A DNA stretch of 64,000 nucleotides from Saccharum officinarum. Taxonomy: Eukaryota; Streptophyta; Magnoliopsida; Poales; Poaceae. The notes under the pieces were generated by a model that was given only the letters and a program-made list of their open reading frames with translations, searched no databases and was not told the DNA's origin. The first letter of the stretch is position 1. Each line of letters begins with the position of its first letter. The position numbers and the translations under genes are program-made. This document shows, one piece after another, positions 22,731-43,500 of this stretch. The stretch lies in contig CM036209.1 of the NCBI GenBank assembly GCA_020631735.1, forward strand, positions 4,191,451-4,255,450, given 5' to 3'.

Positions 22731-23708
22731 CCATACCCGTTGAAGTGAGTCAAACTTCCTTAAATTTGATAGAGTTTAGATAGAGTTTATATAAAAATAG
22801 TAGCGGAGGCGTTTTGGTTTTGCTGGAGAATGTGGTTTGTGAAGAACGAGCAGTGTGGCCGATGCGCTCTTGCTCCACACGTCGAGTCGGAAGAGAGCAA
22901 GGGCGAGGGAGCCAGCCAACGAAACTTCACGTGCCCGCCGTGCACACCGGCAGGCCACAGGCTGGGTTGGCGTGCCGGACCGGGCCATCCGGCCATGCCA
23001 GCGGCGGGCGAGAACCAGACGCCCACGCAAGCAGCGCCATCCAGATAAGAATAATATCTCCCATCGTCGGTAGATGGATATATATAAATAGATAGAATAG
23101 AATACGATCAATCTCAGCGCCCTGCTCCCAAACGGCTCCGAAAAGCGTCGGAAACGCATAAAGAAATCCACGCCACCGGAACCGGAAATTCGCGTCCCCA
23201 TCCAGGTATCCCCACTGAGAAATCGACTCTCGCCTTAGTTACTCCTAAACTCTTGAATTGGACAACAATTTTTTTATCACATCAAATTTAAATCATGCGT
23301 TAAATATTATTATCAAAGACAAAATCAAAAACTAATTGGCACAATTTAATTGTCAGACATTTTTTTTAAGACGTTCGTTAGTCCTAACGCAATAATTAGT
23401 TCCAAATCAAATACTATAAAAGAAATTGCTACATCTACCGTACATGCAAACGGATAAAATTAAAACATTGTACAATTACTTTGCGGACAACAGCTGAGCC
23501 TAAGAGTCAGACATTTGGTTTGCCTTGCGGCCGCTGGGCTCCTCTCTTCTTTGGTTCGTTGTCCTCCACGCAACGCAACCCAGCCATATTAGCAAGGATC
23601 GTCAGTCAAATCAACTTGCTCCACTCCAGCGCCCCCACCGAGCGCCATCCTCCGCCCGTCGCAGAGCCGCCAACCAGATCCCCACCGCCCAGCCACCAAC
23701 CGCGCGCA
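22731..23708. other. Upstream region of the acyl-CoA synthetase gene
   Basis: It holds a possible TATA element (TATAAATA at 23083-23090), followed by mixed and then AT-rich sequence, and a GC-rich stretch (23525-23708) with the character of a grass 5' leader. The transcription start cannot be placed from sequence alone. Confidence 0.35.
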
Positions 23709-32968
<9,260 letters not shown>

Positions 32969-33691
32969 TCGTACGTGTAATGGCCAGAAGGAGAAGTGAT
33001 ACATACAGGCTTATACTGATATATCATGTATAGAATAATAACTAATCTTTTACTGGCGCAGCAAATAATGGTTCCTGCAGTGATCAGGAAGAATGAGGAC
33101 AGACGGAGGCAGTGCTTGGACTGCAGAATGAATAGATGGTCCTCGTTATGAACTTGTAGAACTGAATGCCGACTTGCCGAGTACATGAGTTTTTGCCCTT
33201 GTCCAACGTGCCACGTTAGCCTCAATGGAAGATACGTACATCATAGAAAAAAAAATCTGCAAATGTAAACAGTAAACAGTTCGTTGCGAACTGTAAGAAT
33301 GTCGGTCGGTTGTATAGCAAGTTCGGTATTTTCTTTTTCCTATGTCGACACAGTTCAACATCATGGTGTGGTGAAGCAAGTTGATTGATCGGAACGAGCT
33401 GGAAGCTGACGAATACAGAAACATGTCTCTCTGTCGGTATATGGTAATGGTATGACTTCATGTCTTCATGCCTGATCAGCCTGATCGTGTACGGACGGTA
33501 GAAAGCAGAAACGACTGCGAGAGCATGGAAGTTTCCTATGGGCCTCAAAGTCCAGGTCCACTTCATCGTGTCGGCCCATCCCATGGCAGTCAGTGACGGA
33601 TACTAATCTAGGCTGAACTTCGCTCGCCGTAAACAATCCTAAATTTGTAGCTAGAACAGTATTTTTCTCTCACACCAAATCTATCAGCAGT

Positions 33692-33817
33692 CAGCCTGTT
33701 CGTTTCGTTGCTGGTTCGTGAAAAAGTACTGTTGGCTGGTTTGTAGGAGAGAAAAATACTATTCTGGCTAAAAATTTACGATCATTTACGACAAAGCACA
33801 GCCAAACGAACAGGCTG
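33692..33817. mobile_element. Small MITE between LACS and DMC1
   Basis: CAGCCTGTTCGTTT at the left end and AAACGAACAGGCTG at the right end are perfect inverted repeats around 126 bp of AT-rich sequence. AGT is present on both sides. Superfamily not assigned. Confidence 0.8.
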
Positions 33818-34115
33818 AGTAATAATTACGATCGTTTCAGCCCAGCCGAACTGGGCCAAACAGGCTGTTGGTTGGCGAGACCCATCAACCCATTCCTAGC
33901 CCAGCCCAACGATAAGCCAAGCCCGACCCGTCCGAGAACGAGTCCGGGTAGCCAGCCTTCAAGTACCCCCCGCACCGGCACAGCATCACACGAGACACGA
34001 CACACCCTCTCTCCCCAACAGTCTCTCGCCTCCGCTTGCTCCTCCTCCGAGCCCCACCCCACGAGCTCGCTCGCTAGCGCCTCGCGGCCACCGCCTCCTC
34101 CTCCTCCTGCCGCAG

Positions 34116-34225
34116 GTACGCGCCGCCGCTCCTCCCCCTTCTCTCTCCCTGCCGTTCGCGTGTCCCTCACTCGCCGCGCTCGTGCTTAACTTCTCCTCCG
34201 TTTCCCGATCGCGCTACTATTGCAG
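34116..34225 (+). other. Likely 5'-UTR intron of DMC1
   Basis: A donor (gccgcag|gtacgc at 34116) and acceptor (ctattgcag at 34217-34225) flank 110 bp just before the start ATG at 34230. The upstream sequence (about 34000-34115) is a pyrimidine-rich leader. Proposed from splice-site form only. Confidence 0.5.
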
Positions 34226-34229
34226 GCAC

Positions 34230-37200
34230 ATGGCGCCGTCCAGGCACGCGGACGAGGGCGGGCAGCTCCAGCTCATAGACGCCGACAGGGTCGAGGACGA
34301 GGAGGAGTGCTTCGAGTCCATCGACAAGCGTACGTCGCGCCCTCTCCCCTCCCTTCTGGCCTCCTGCATTATTTGTTCCGCGCGCGCGGCCTCCTATCCT
34401 ACCACCCTGATCGATGCTGCAGTCGCCTTCCGCCACGGCGGGCGGATCGCTTCCGCCTTCTGACGTTTCATTTTTGGGTTCGCAAATATCGGTCCGAGTT
34501 GGTGTTGCTTCGAAGTGAAGTTCGTGGGATTTGTGCTTGGGGTCGGCATTTGTTTGTTTTTGTTGGGTGCCCGTAGTTGGGGTTTTGCGTTCCTTCTGAT
34601 TCCCCCAAAATTAGTTGGGGTTTTGCTGTTCATGGCATGAGTTCGTGGGGTTCTAGTATTCCCCACGTTTGATCGAAATCCTGCGGCTAGTTCGTTTTAA
34701 TTTTAATCAGTGTGTGCTACCGTTACTTCTGCATAGATTGGTCTGAATTTAGGCTCAGTCTGAGTTCACGATCCCCGACTTCACTCTGTCAAAATGGTCA
34801 GCAAAGTGCAGTGGAATTCTAAATTAGCTCGTTCTATCCTGGGACTTTTGTGTGGAATACTTTTTTCTAGCAATTATTATCTCCCTTTGTGTCGTACCTC
34901 TCTGATCGATCGATGCTCCACTCGCCGAGGACGGCGGATCGCTTCTGCATTCTGCCGTTTCGCTTTTGGGTTCTGGAATTTCGGTCCGTATTGGTGCTGC
35001 TTCGAAGTGAAGTTGTTGTGATTTGAGCTTGGTGTCGGCATTTGTTTGGTTTTGCGCCTAGTGGGGTTTTGTGCCCCTTCTGATTCCCCAAAATTTCGAG
35101 GATTTTGGGAATAAACTAGTGATGCGTTGTGGCATAAATTGGTGGGGTTACTTTTCCCCACGTTTGATTGAAGTTATGCGGTTAGGTCGTTTTAATCTCT
35201 GTGTGCTACCGTTGCACTTGGGCACTCAGGGTTTTAGGCTTTAGGCTTGGGTTCATATTTTGTTGGGAAACAGGATTCACGTTGTGTTGCATTTTCCATT
35301 TGTGTGGTTCAACGCTATTAATTTTAAGTTCTCAGCATATATAAATCCTGCATTCAAGCTAATCTGTGGTGCATACATCTTTTTGGCACAGTGATATCTC
35401 AGGGGATAAATGCAGGAGACGTGAAGAAGCTGCAGGATGCAGGGATTTACACTTGCAATGGCCTAATGATGCATACCAAGAAGGTTTTGAACTATGCATC
35501 CCAATACCCAAATCTTTGTTCTGTTTGTCTGAATTTTTGCTGCACGGTGCTTAAATTGATATCTTGTTTGTGGCACTTGCATGCTTGCTTTCATTTGTTC
35601 AATATTCTGAACATATGGCTGTTGTTCTAATTTATGGATTGTCTTGCAGAACCTTACAGGAATCAAAGGTTTATCCGAAGCAAAAGTTGATAAGATCTGC
35701 GAGGCAGCTGAAAAACTTCTGGTCTGATCCTTTAAGTTGCTTTTGCTTACTAAACTTCCATGCAATCAGTTCTGTATGATATTATCTTGAAATTCTCTTC
35801 TTTCTTGTTTGTCACAGAACCAGGGCTTCATGACAGGAAATGATCTCCTTCTTAAGGTAAGAAAATTGCATTTAAGATAGTAATTGGTATATGGTTTACC
35901 ACTTTGGTGTGTCTGATGAGTGATAACCAATGCTTGACTGCTTGTAAATATGTAAACTAACTGACAAAGGTTGATTAGTTATTGAATCTAGTTGAGCACT
36001 TTTACTTCTCATATGTGTTGTCCATTAAGGCTGTTTGATTTATTTTGGCTTATTTGAAGCGGAAGTCTGTTGTTCGGATTACAACTGGGAGCCAGGCACT
36101 TGATGAGCTGCTTGGCGGTAATATATCTGAAATCTGTCATGTGATCAGTCATGCTATTATATTAGTCTAATTGATGTACATGTTTAAATTTGAAGGAGGG
36201 ATTGAAACACTTTGCATCACAGAGGCGTTCGGGGAGTTCCGGTACGTTGATGTTCTTGTTCCTGTTGTTTCTTTTTCTCTGAAGTTCTGCTGCAGGAGCC
36301 ATATTATGTGTATAGTTGATATTTATGATATAGGGCCACACTTGTAATAAATGTATTTAGGTCTAACTCAGTTATGTATTACTGTATTTAGGTTGATTAT
36401 ACAACCTTTCCAACCCTCTTGTACCACCATTTTCTGTTGTCTCATCTTCTATATGTATTGCTAGCACTAGCAGTGCATCTTATAGTTTCTATGTAATCAT
36501 GCCTTTGCTTTGCTAACTTAACCACATGAATACAATTTCTCACCATATTCTTGATGCGAAAATTATTCGTTAATGACAATGACATTAAGATTGGAGATTG
36601 GATCTATGTTTTCTCTAAAGGGAACAGTATATGAAACAATTCCCTTTGTATTCTATTGCTGGGACTGGGAGCAATTTGGCATTGTATACAACACACTATC
36701 GTGCACAAACCTCTTACATGCAAATGAAAGAAACGTCTTAAGTATATACTGGGAATAGTCACAGTGAATGTTGACTTATGTTGTGCTTTTGTAACTATAT
36801 TTCTGAGTTCAGTTCTTTTTTTGAACGTAATGATATTTCTGAGTTCAGTTCTAGCTTTTTAGTTTGAAATATATGTCATCTGGTTGTCTTTCAGGTCAGG
36901 GAAGACCCAGTTGGCTCATACACTATGTGTCTCCACTCAGGTTCATTCCCCGCATCAAGTTTTGTAGATAGCACCTAGACCATGGAAATATAGAAGTAAT
37001 AGAATTTGAGGAAACACAGAAGCAACAGAACTACTTTCTTATTTCTGACTGATGAAAATGCAGCTTCCAATCCACATGCATGGGGGGAATGGGAAGGTTG
37101 CCTACATTGACACTGAGGGAACATTGTATCTTTGGAATTTCATGAGTAATTTGTCAAGCTGATTCTCTCAAGAGTTTATATTTATTCCTGTCATCTCCAA

Positions 37201-38358
37201 ATTGTTTCCTTAATGAAGTTTTCAGCCGACCTGAACGCATTGTGCCAATTGCTGAGAGATTTGGGATGGATGCCAATGCTGTTCTCGACAATGTATGAAT
37301 TCCATGCATTTAACATTTCTCATTTCTATTAGCCCATTTCACCACTAATAGACCAAATTGGCTGTTTCATTTTATGTCTGTTTCTGGTTAGATAGATCAT
37401 ATATGCTCGTGCATACACCTATGAGCACCAGTACAACTTACTCCTGGGCCTTGCTGCCAAGATGGCTGAAGAACCTTTCAGGCTTCTGGTAGGCATGAAA
37501 CTGTAATGTGCATTGATTTTTGATAATCAGAGTCGTGCTCATGTGGTAGTTCTATTATCCTGGAAACAGATTGTGGATTCTGTGATTGCACTATTCCGTG
37601 TTGATTTCAGTGGCAGGGGTGAACTTGCAGAGCGCCAGGTATTCCCGTCAATTCATTTCAATGGCAGTAGGCACCTCGTAAAAATGTTGAAGGGTGTCGT
37701 TTTGTCTGCTTGCTTATGTTTACCTGCTGTGGAATTGCAGCAAAAGCTAGCACAGATGCTGTCCCGTCTTACCAAGATTGCCGAGGAGTTCAATGTTGCA
37801 GTGTACATCACCAACCAAGGTGGGCTTTGCTATTTAGCACTGTATATATATCAATTTCAAGAGTTTACAGATCAATGAACTTCAAATTCTAAGCTGTCTC
37901 CCTTTTTGTGTTGCAGTGATCGCTGATCCAGGTGGCGGCATGTTCATAACCGATCCAAAGAAACCAGCAGGAGGCCATGTGTTGGCGCATGCTGCCACCA
38001 TCAGATTGATGCTGAGGAAAGGCAAAGGCGAGCAGCGTGTTTGCAAGATCTTCGATGCTCCTAACCTTCCTGAAGGAGAAGCTATATCCTTTTGCTTTGG
38101 TGGTCCATGTTTACTGCTTGCGTTAATGGTTGCCTTACTTTCAAAGCTTGCTAAAATCTAGCTAGCTAAATTGCCTTGCTTAGAACTGCATAGCAAACTC
38201 TAGTGTTATAGCGAACCTTACCTGCTAAGTGCTAGCTGCCATGACCGAATGTTAGATGATACAAATTATCAATGTGATATTACATGAAACTTGTTTCCCT
38301 TGACCAATAGCACGTTTTCCAGGTTACATCAGGTGGAATCATGGACGCAAAAGACTGA
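34230..38358 (+). CDS. DMC1: Meiotic recombinase DMC1 (RecA/RAD51 family)
   Basis: The product is the meiosis-specific strand-exchange protein that forms filaments on single-stranded DNA and drives interhomologue recombination. Exons: 34230-34329, 35392-35483, 35650-35721, 35818-35856, 36060-36117, 36196-36241, 36895-36940, 37064-37125, 37226-37292, 37396-37488, 37570-37638, 37741-37819, 37917-38083, 38314-38358. They total 1035 nt, giving 344 aa, the length I recall for rice DMC1. All phases agree. Visible: N-terminal [20 protein letters not shown]; helix-hairpin-helix region [13 protein letters not shown]; Walker A GEFRSGKTQ, split over exons 6-7; Walker [12 protein letters not shown], split over exons 10-11; loop residues in [20 protein letters not shown]; and the family end [10 protein letters not shown]. 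It shares no operon-like link with its neighbours. Intron 1 holds an internal duplication and intron 13 is AT-AC. It appears fully intact. Confidence 0.97.
34405..35220 (+). repeat. Internal tandem duplication in DMC1 intron 1
   Basis: 34405-34730 and 34905-35215 share phrases in the same order: 'ctgatcgatgct', 'ggcggatcgcttc', 'gcttcgaagtgaagtt', 'gtcggcatttgtt', 'ttctgattcccc', 'ccccacgtttgat' and 'tgtgtgctaccgtt'. The period is about 500 bp and the copies are clearly diverged. Confidence 0.8.
38084..38313 (+). other. U12-type AT-AC intron 13 of DMC1
   Basis: The intron begins ATATCCTTTT, the U12 5' splice-site consensus, and ends AC (aatagcac). A branch site TTCCCTTGAC lies at 38295-38304, with the branch A 10 nt before the 3' end. 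Only this choice gives [11 protein letters not shown] in frame, the conserved DMC1 C-terminus. No GT-AG alternative fits. Confidence 0.9.
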
Positions 38359-38849
38359 TTTGGTTTTCCAGCTGGAGTGCTTCTGCTCAAGAAGATTGTT
38401 CATGTTTCTTCAGTAGAGTTCATAGCTTGCATGGGTACACATCGAGAGAAGTTACCGCAGTGTTACTCTGTTTTATCCTTTGACAAAAAAAAAAGTAGGC
38501 AGAACTCTATGTTGCTTAGGCCTCACATCGGGTTATTTTTGCCACGGAATTTGAGATGGAACCAGTTGTGCATGTTTTATGGTTTCCCAAAAGAGTGCTA
38601 GGCAGTGACCATCTACTGTGTTAGTTCATGCATGCAGCATGCCCATCTACATGCTCAATATAATAACATTCCATGCTTGCGTAAATGGCAGTATGACACT
38701 GCTTCTTTCGTGTTAGTTTTGGTTTGACATTGAAGAGAAAAGTAAAGATGCTCTTTTCAGATCGCTCTAGTTGGAACAGATGACCAAGCTAGTGCTGCTA
38801 ATCTGTGTCTTGGACTCTTGGTCGATCCGATTCCCGGCAGAGCAGACAG

Positions 38850-39965
38850 CAGAGAGGGTTTGGGATTTTATTGTTTATATATGCATGCCGATGATGTAGC
38901 AATTTTCATTAACCCAAACAAGGAGGATCTAGAAGCCACCATGACTATCCTACATGAATTCAGCAGAGTGTTGGGCCGCACATAAACCTAGAGAAAAGCA
39001 CCCAATCAGATGACAAGATGTCGACTTTGATCATGTCTTGGCCTTGTTCACAGGGACAAGAGAATCTTTCCCGTGCAGGTACTTGGGCTGCAACTACATA
39101 CAAGATCACTACAGAAGGTCCACGTGCAGCCACTCATTGAGCGCATTGACTTGAGCGCATTGACCAGAAATTGCCAGGTTGGAAAGGAAAGATGATGAAC
39201 AGAGCAGGCAGGCTAACTTTAGTCACCACGGTGCTCTCTTCAATGCCTACTTACCATCTCATGGTGTCCCCGCTAGCGGTGTGGGCTAGGAAGAAGATTG
39301 ATAAAATCAGAAGATCATTCCTTTGAAAAGAAGAGGAGAACGCCAATGGGGGACACTGTCTGGTGAACTGGCCGGCGGTTTGCAGGCCCATGGAGTTGGG
39401 GGTATGGGTGTGCCGGACCTGGACAGGTTTGGGAGAGCCTTGCGCCTCCGGTGGCTCTGGCAGGAGTGGGGAGACGATCCAAAGCCTTGGGTAGGCACGG
39501 ACGTGCCGTGCGACAACATGGATCGTCTGCTTTTTAACGCCTCCACTAGGGTCACCATTGGCGATGGCAATAGGGCGTGCTTGTGGCACCACGGTTGGTT
39601 AGGGGGAGAGGCGCCGAGATATTTGTCGCCGAACCTATTCAAACTGGTGCGCACGAACGGTTCGCCAAGAATTGAACAACGGTAATTGGATCAGATCACT
39701 ACGTACACGCATCACATCGACATTACAGGCCCAGGAGTTTGTTGGCCTATGGATCAGATTGTAGGGGGTGCAGTTAGAGCCCAACGTGTAGGACACGATT
39801 ACATGGAAAGCGCGGGCAGAGAATAAGTGCAAAATTCACGCCTAGATCCTCCTACACAAAAAATCCTAATGACGGATAATCTGCAAAAGAGAGATTGGCC
39901 CATCAGGACCATTGTGTGTTGTGTAACGGCCCTTTGGAGACAAGGTTACATTTAGAAATAGGAGG
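38850..39965 (+). mobile_element. LINE (non-LTR retrotransposon) fragment
   Basis: Broken frames encode reverse-transcriptase remnants: HADDVAIFINPNKEDLEA (the YADD box changed to HADD), then WKGKMMNRAGRLTLV, SMPTYHLMV and KKIDKIRRSFLWK. LGGMGVPDLDRFGRALRLRW follows, and finally the zinc-finger RVT tail (WPHQDHCVLCNGPLETRLHL). These are hallmarks of plant L1-type elements. Frameshifts and stops interrupt it. It is 5'-truncated and lies between DMC1 and SMU2. Confidence 0.85.
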
Positions 39966-40536
39966 ATATTTCCAAACGGGTGCTTCAACTGCCGTCGCGG
40001 CGGCCATTGTGCGATCTCGATCCAGCACACTAGAATACGTGTCGTCAGGTGACTCAGCAACAGAGAATCCTGATCCCGTCCCGTCATCCCGTGCTCGGTG
40101 CTCAGCTTCTGCGGCTGCGAACAGCTGAGGAATCCGAGGGCCAAATCGAAAAAGTCACTCCGGCACCGCCGCACTGCCGCACCGGCGCGCCAGTCTCCCG
40201 CCGTCTCTCCAGCCTGGCAGCCTCCACCCATCCCCGCGCGGCGCCTCCGTCCCGTATCCCACCGCCGCTCGGGTTTCCCACCGGCCACAGCCCGTCTCGC
40301 GTCCGGCACTCCGCTTCCCGCCGCGGCGCCGTCCGCCGCTGCCGACGCCATCTGCCTCCCGTCTGTCAAGCTCCGTTGTCTCGCTCCTTCCCATCTTCCA
40401 CTGCCGTAGCTACTGTGAGCAGGTACCCTAAGACCAAGTCTCCGGGCGAGTCTGTGAGCCGCGCCTATAATTTTTGCGTCGAGGTTCTAATTTCTCCCCC
40501 AAATGATTCTAGGGATACAGAAGAGAGGGAGATAAT

Positions 40537-43500
40537 ATGTCGTCGAAGAAGAACTACTATAAGGAGAAGATGATGCGGCGGAAGTAAGCGCTCCACCGTA
40601 CATTTGCTTTCATTTGTTCCGTCAATATGTGCTTGGGGATTGGACAGTAGAATTAGAGCTGTCTCTCTTTGGAAGAAGGAACCTACTGTAGTTAGTTCTT
40701 GTCAAATCTTCCCCCCGATTATAGCTGTCTTTCTCTTCATGACGCAAACAAGTTTTGAATGAGGCTGGAAAACGGAGAACTTATCTGTTTCATATGTCTG
40801 AAACTTATTATGCAGATAAATTTATCAGGGAAACCGCAGCTGTTGATGGTGCCGTTAATTTCTTACTGTAGTTGTAACACGATTACAAGAATGTCTGGAA
40901 CTTAAAATGCAACCAGTGCTGTTGTTGTAGCTTAACCCTCTAGTCACATAGTCCATCTGCTACATTACTTGCATTTATCTTCACCCTTTGGTGGTGATTC
41001 ACTTTTACTTGTACTCTTTTGCAAAATCCCAAATAATCATCATTATGTTTGTATCTGTAATAATATACTATCCATGTCTACGAAATTCTATTTTGCGTAC
41101 ATGTCACAAGCTGTTGATGCAGAGGAACTGCATTAAAATGGCTAAAGTGCTAAAACAAGGGAGTTATGAAAATATTCAGGATCCCACACTTAGGGACTAT
41201 GATGGTCTTGGATAAAATTTGTACACTATTTCAGCCTTTTAGGATATGTACCAGAATCTGTAATCATGTTAAAGTAGTAACTGATAAGACAAATTAGATG
41301 CAAACTAGAACTCATGTTACTTACTGTATATAAGTGATTTGGCGAACCTAAATACCTCTTGTTTTCCATTCAGAGAGGAGAAAAAAGAAGAACCAGAGAC
41401 ACCCAGGTATCGTGATCGTGCTAAGGAGCGTCGTGAAGATCAAAACCCAGATTATGAACCTACAGAACTTGGTTCATTTCATGCAGTGGCACCTCCTGGG
41501 ACTGATTTGAGGTAATAGATCACATGTTCATTTATCTGGCACTTCCATCTGTGCTTAGTTTATTTTTCTATGTTTCCTGGAATCCTAATCTCTGCAATGT
41601 TTGTGTCACAGGCTGGCAGATGCCCACAAGATTTCAATTGAGAAAAGCAAATATCTCGGAGGTTGGTTGTGATTCTATACTTTCTTTAAGGAGATAATTT
41701 CCTTTTTGTGGCGAAACTCTCTTTGGCATGTCTCCTTACTTCTGTGTTGTACTGCTTTTTATGTGTATAAACAAGTGGGCATACCTGTGCACGAGCTGTC
41801 TGAATCATGACTTCTGTAAAAATGAGTGCTGTTTAACATAGTCTTATAAATTTGGTAAATTGGTAATGCATGATGTTCTCAGTTTCAGAACATCATTTTC
41901 TCCAAGTGAAGAGTTAGCAATAACTTGATCCTTTAACCTAAGAAGAAATCAGTCATTCATGAATTCCTGTAATAGAAAATAAAGGTAGAGAAGGTGACAC
42001 TATATATTGGATATTGGCTGGTGACTCAGAGTCTCAGATGCCTCTCTTTATGTTTCCATCTTATGAGCTGCTCTTTGATTGACATTCCATTTCCACTTTA
42101 TGCTTTTAAGGCGATTTGGAGCATACACATCTGGTCAAGGGCTTGGACTATGCTCTACTTCACAAAGTACGGAGTGAAATTGAAAAGAAACCTGATGCAG
42201 AGGATGGGAAGGATGCAAAGTCAAGGTAATTGCCATCCTTATGTCACGTTATCACAGTTTTCGCCTTATATGATTGTAACGTCAATTAGGGTTGAAAAAT
42301 TCATGTATGCAGTTTGTATTTCGAATGCTGTAGTATGCCTATAATAGTGACTGCCATGTGCATGATATTCAGTTATTCACTTGTACAGAAAGCAAGCCAG
42401 TACAGAATTTTTTCCATGATGACTCAATTATATGGACCGAACAATTTTCGGCTACCTCCAAAGTTTTGGAGTTTGAGTTGATTTAATAGATCCAATTTCT
42501 TTCCTCTTGAATTTTGTGAGTTTTATTTGTGAATAAATTTCTTGTTCCTGTAAATTGCTAATGTAAATTAAGAAAGGGGTTGTGCCTCCTGTGATATTTT
42601 GCATTTGGATGACTTGTAGTACTACATAACTTTGCCAGTATTCCTGAAGCCATTGTGCACAACTGGTTTGCTAGCATGCTAACTCAGATTCGTGTAAGGT
42701 CTTTTTTCTTTGTACAATCAATAATGTTGTGTTCCATTTGGAATGTGTGTAAGTAACTAAATAAGTAAATATTATCTCAGCGAAATATCATTTTCTGCCA
42801 TCATTAGCACCACCATGTGCTACAAATATAATATCCATCCATCTCCCAGTTTCAGATATAACAACACTTGTTAACGCCTCATGTTTCTGCTCCGGATGCA
42901 TCTAGTGCTTTGGGAGCATAACATTTATCTTTCACTTTTGTTGTTCAGGGCAACAAAAGAAGATCAGGCAGTCTCCTTCCGCACTGCAACTGCAAAGGTA
43001 TGTTTCTTTTTTATTTATCACTTTTCAGTGAGTTTTCTTTTCCTTCATACATTAATGGTTAATACAACATGGCTATTGATTTTCATTCTTTGTTGGTTGC
43101 AGTCTGTCTACCAATGGATCATAAAGCCTCAAAGCATAATTAAGGAGAATGAATTGTTTCTTCCGGGTCGGATGTCATTTATTTACAACATGGTAATCCC
43201 CTTAAAAGTTTTCCTATAAACTATAATAATATATTTGCTTCATTACATAATGGAGTTCGTTATAATACATTTCAGAATATTCATGCGTTGCAAATCACAA
43301 ACTAAGGCATTAAAATTTCCCTATTTTTCTCAGAAATGACCAGATGCATGCATTATTGTATTTTCATCACCCATCAGTGTTCATTTATACTTACAGACAT
43401 GGTATCATGTAAAAATACCCAAAGCACTCTGAGAAATTGAGATTATGTTTATATATTGGTTTACTTAGATATTCATATTTAACCTTCTTATTCTGAGAAT

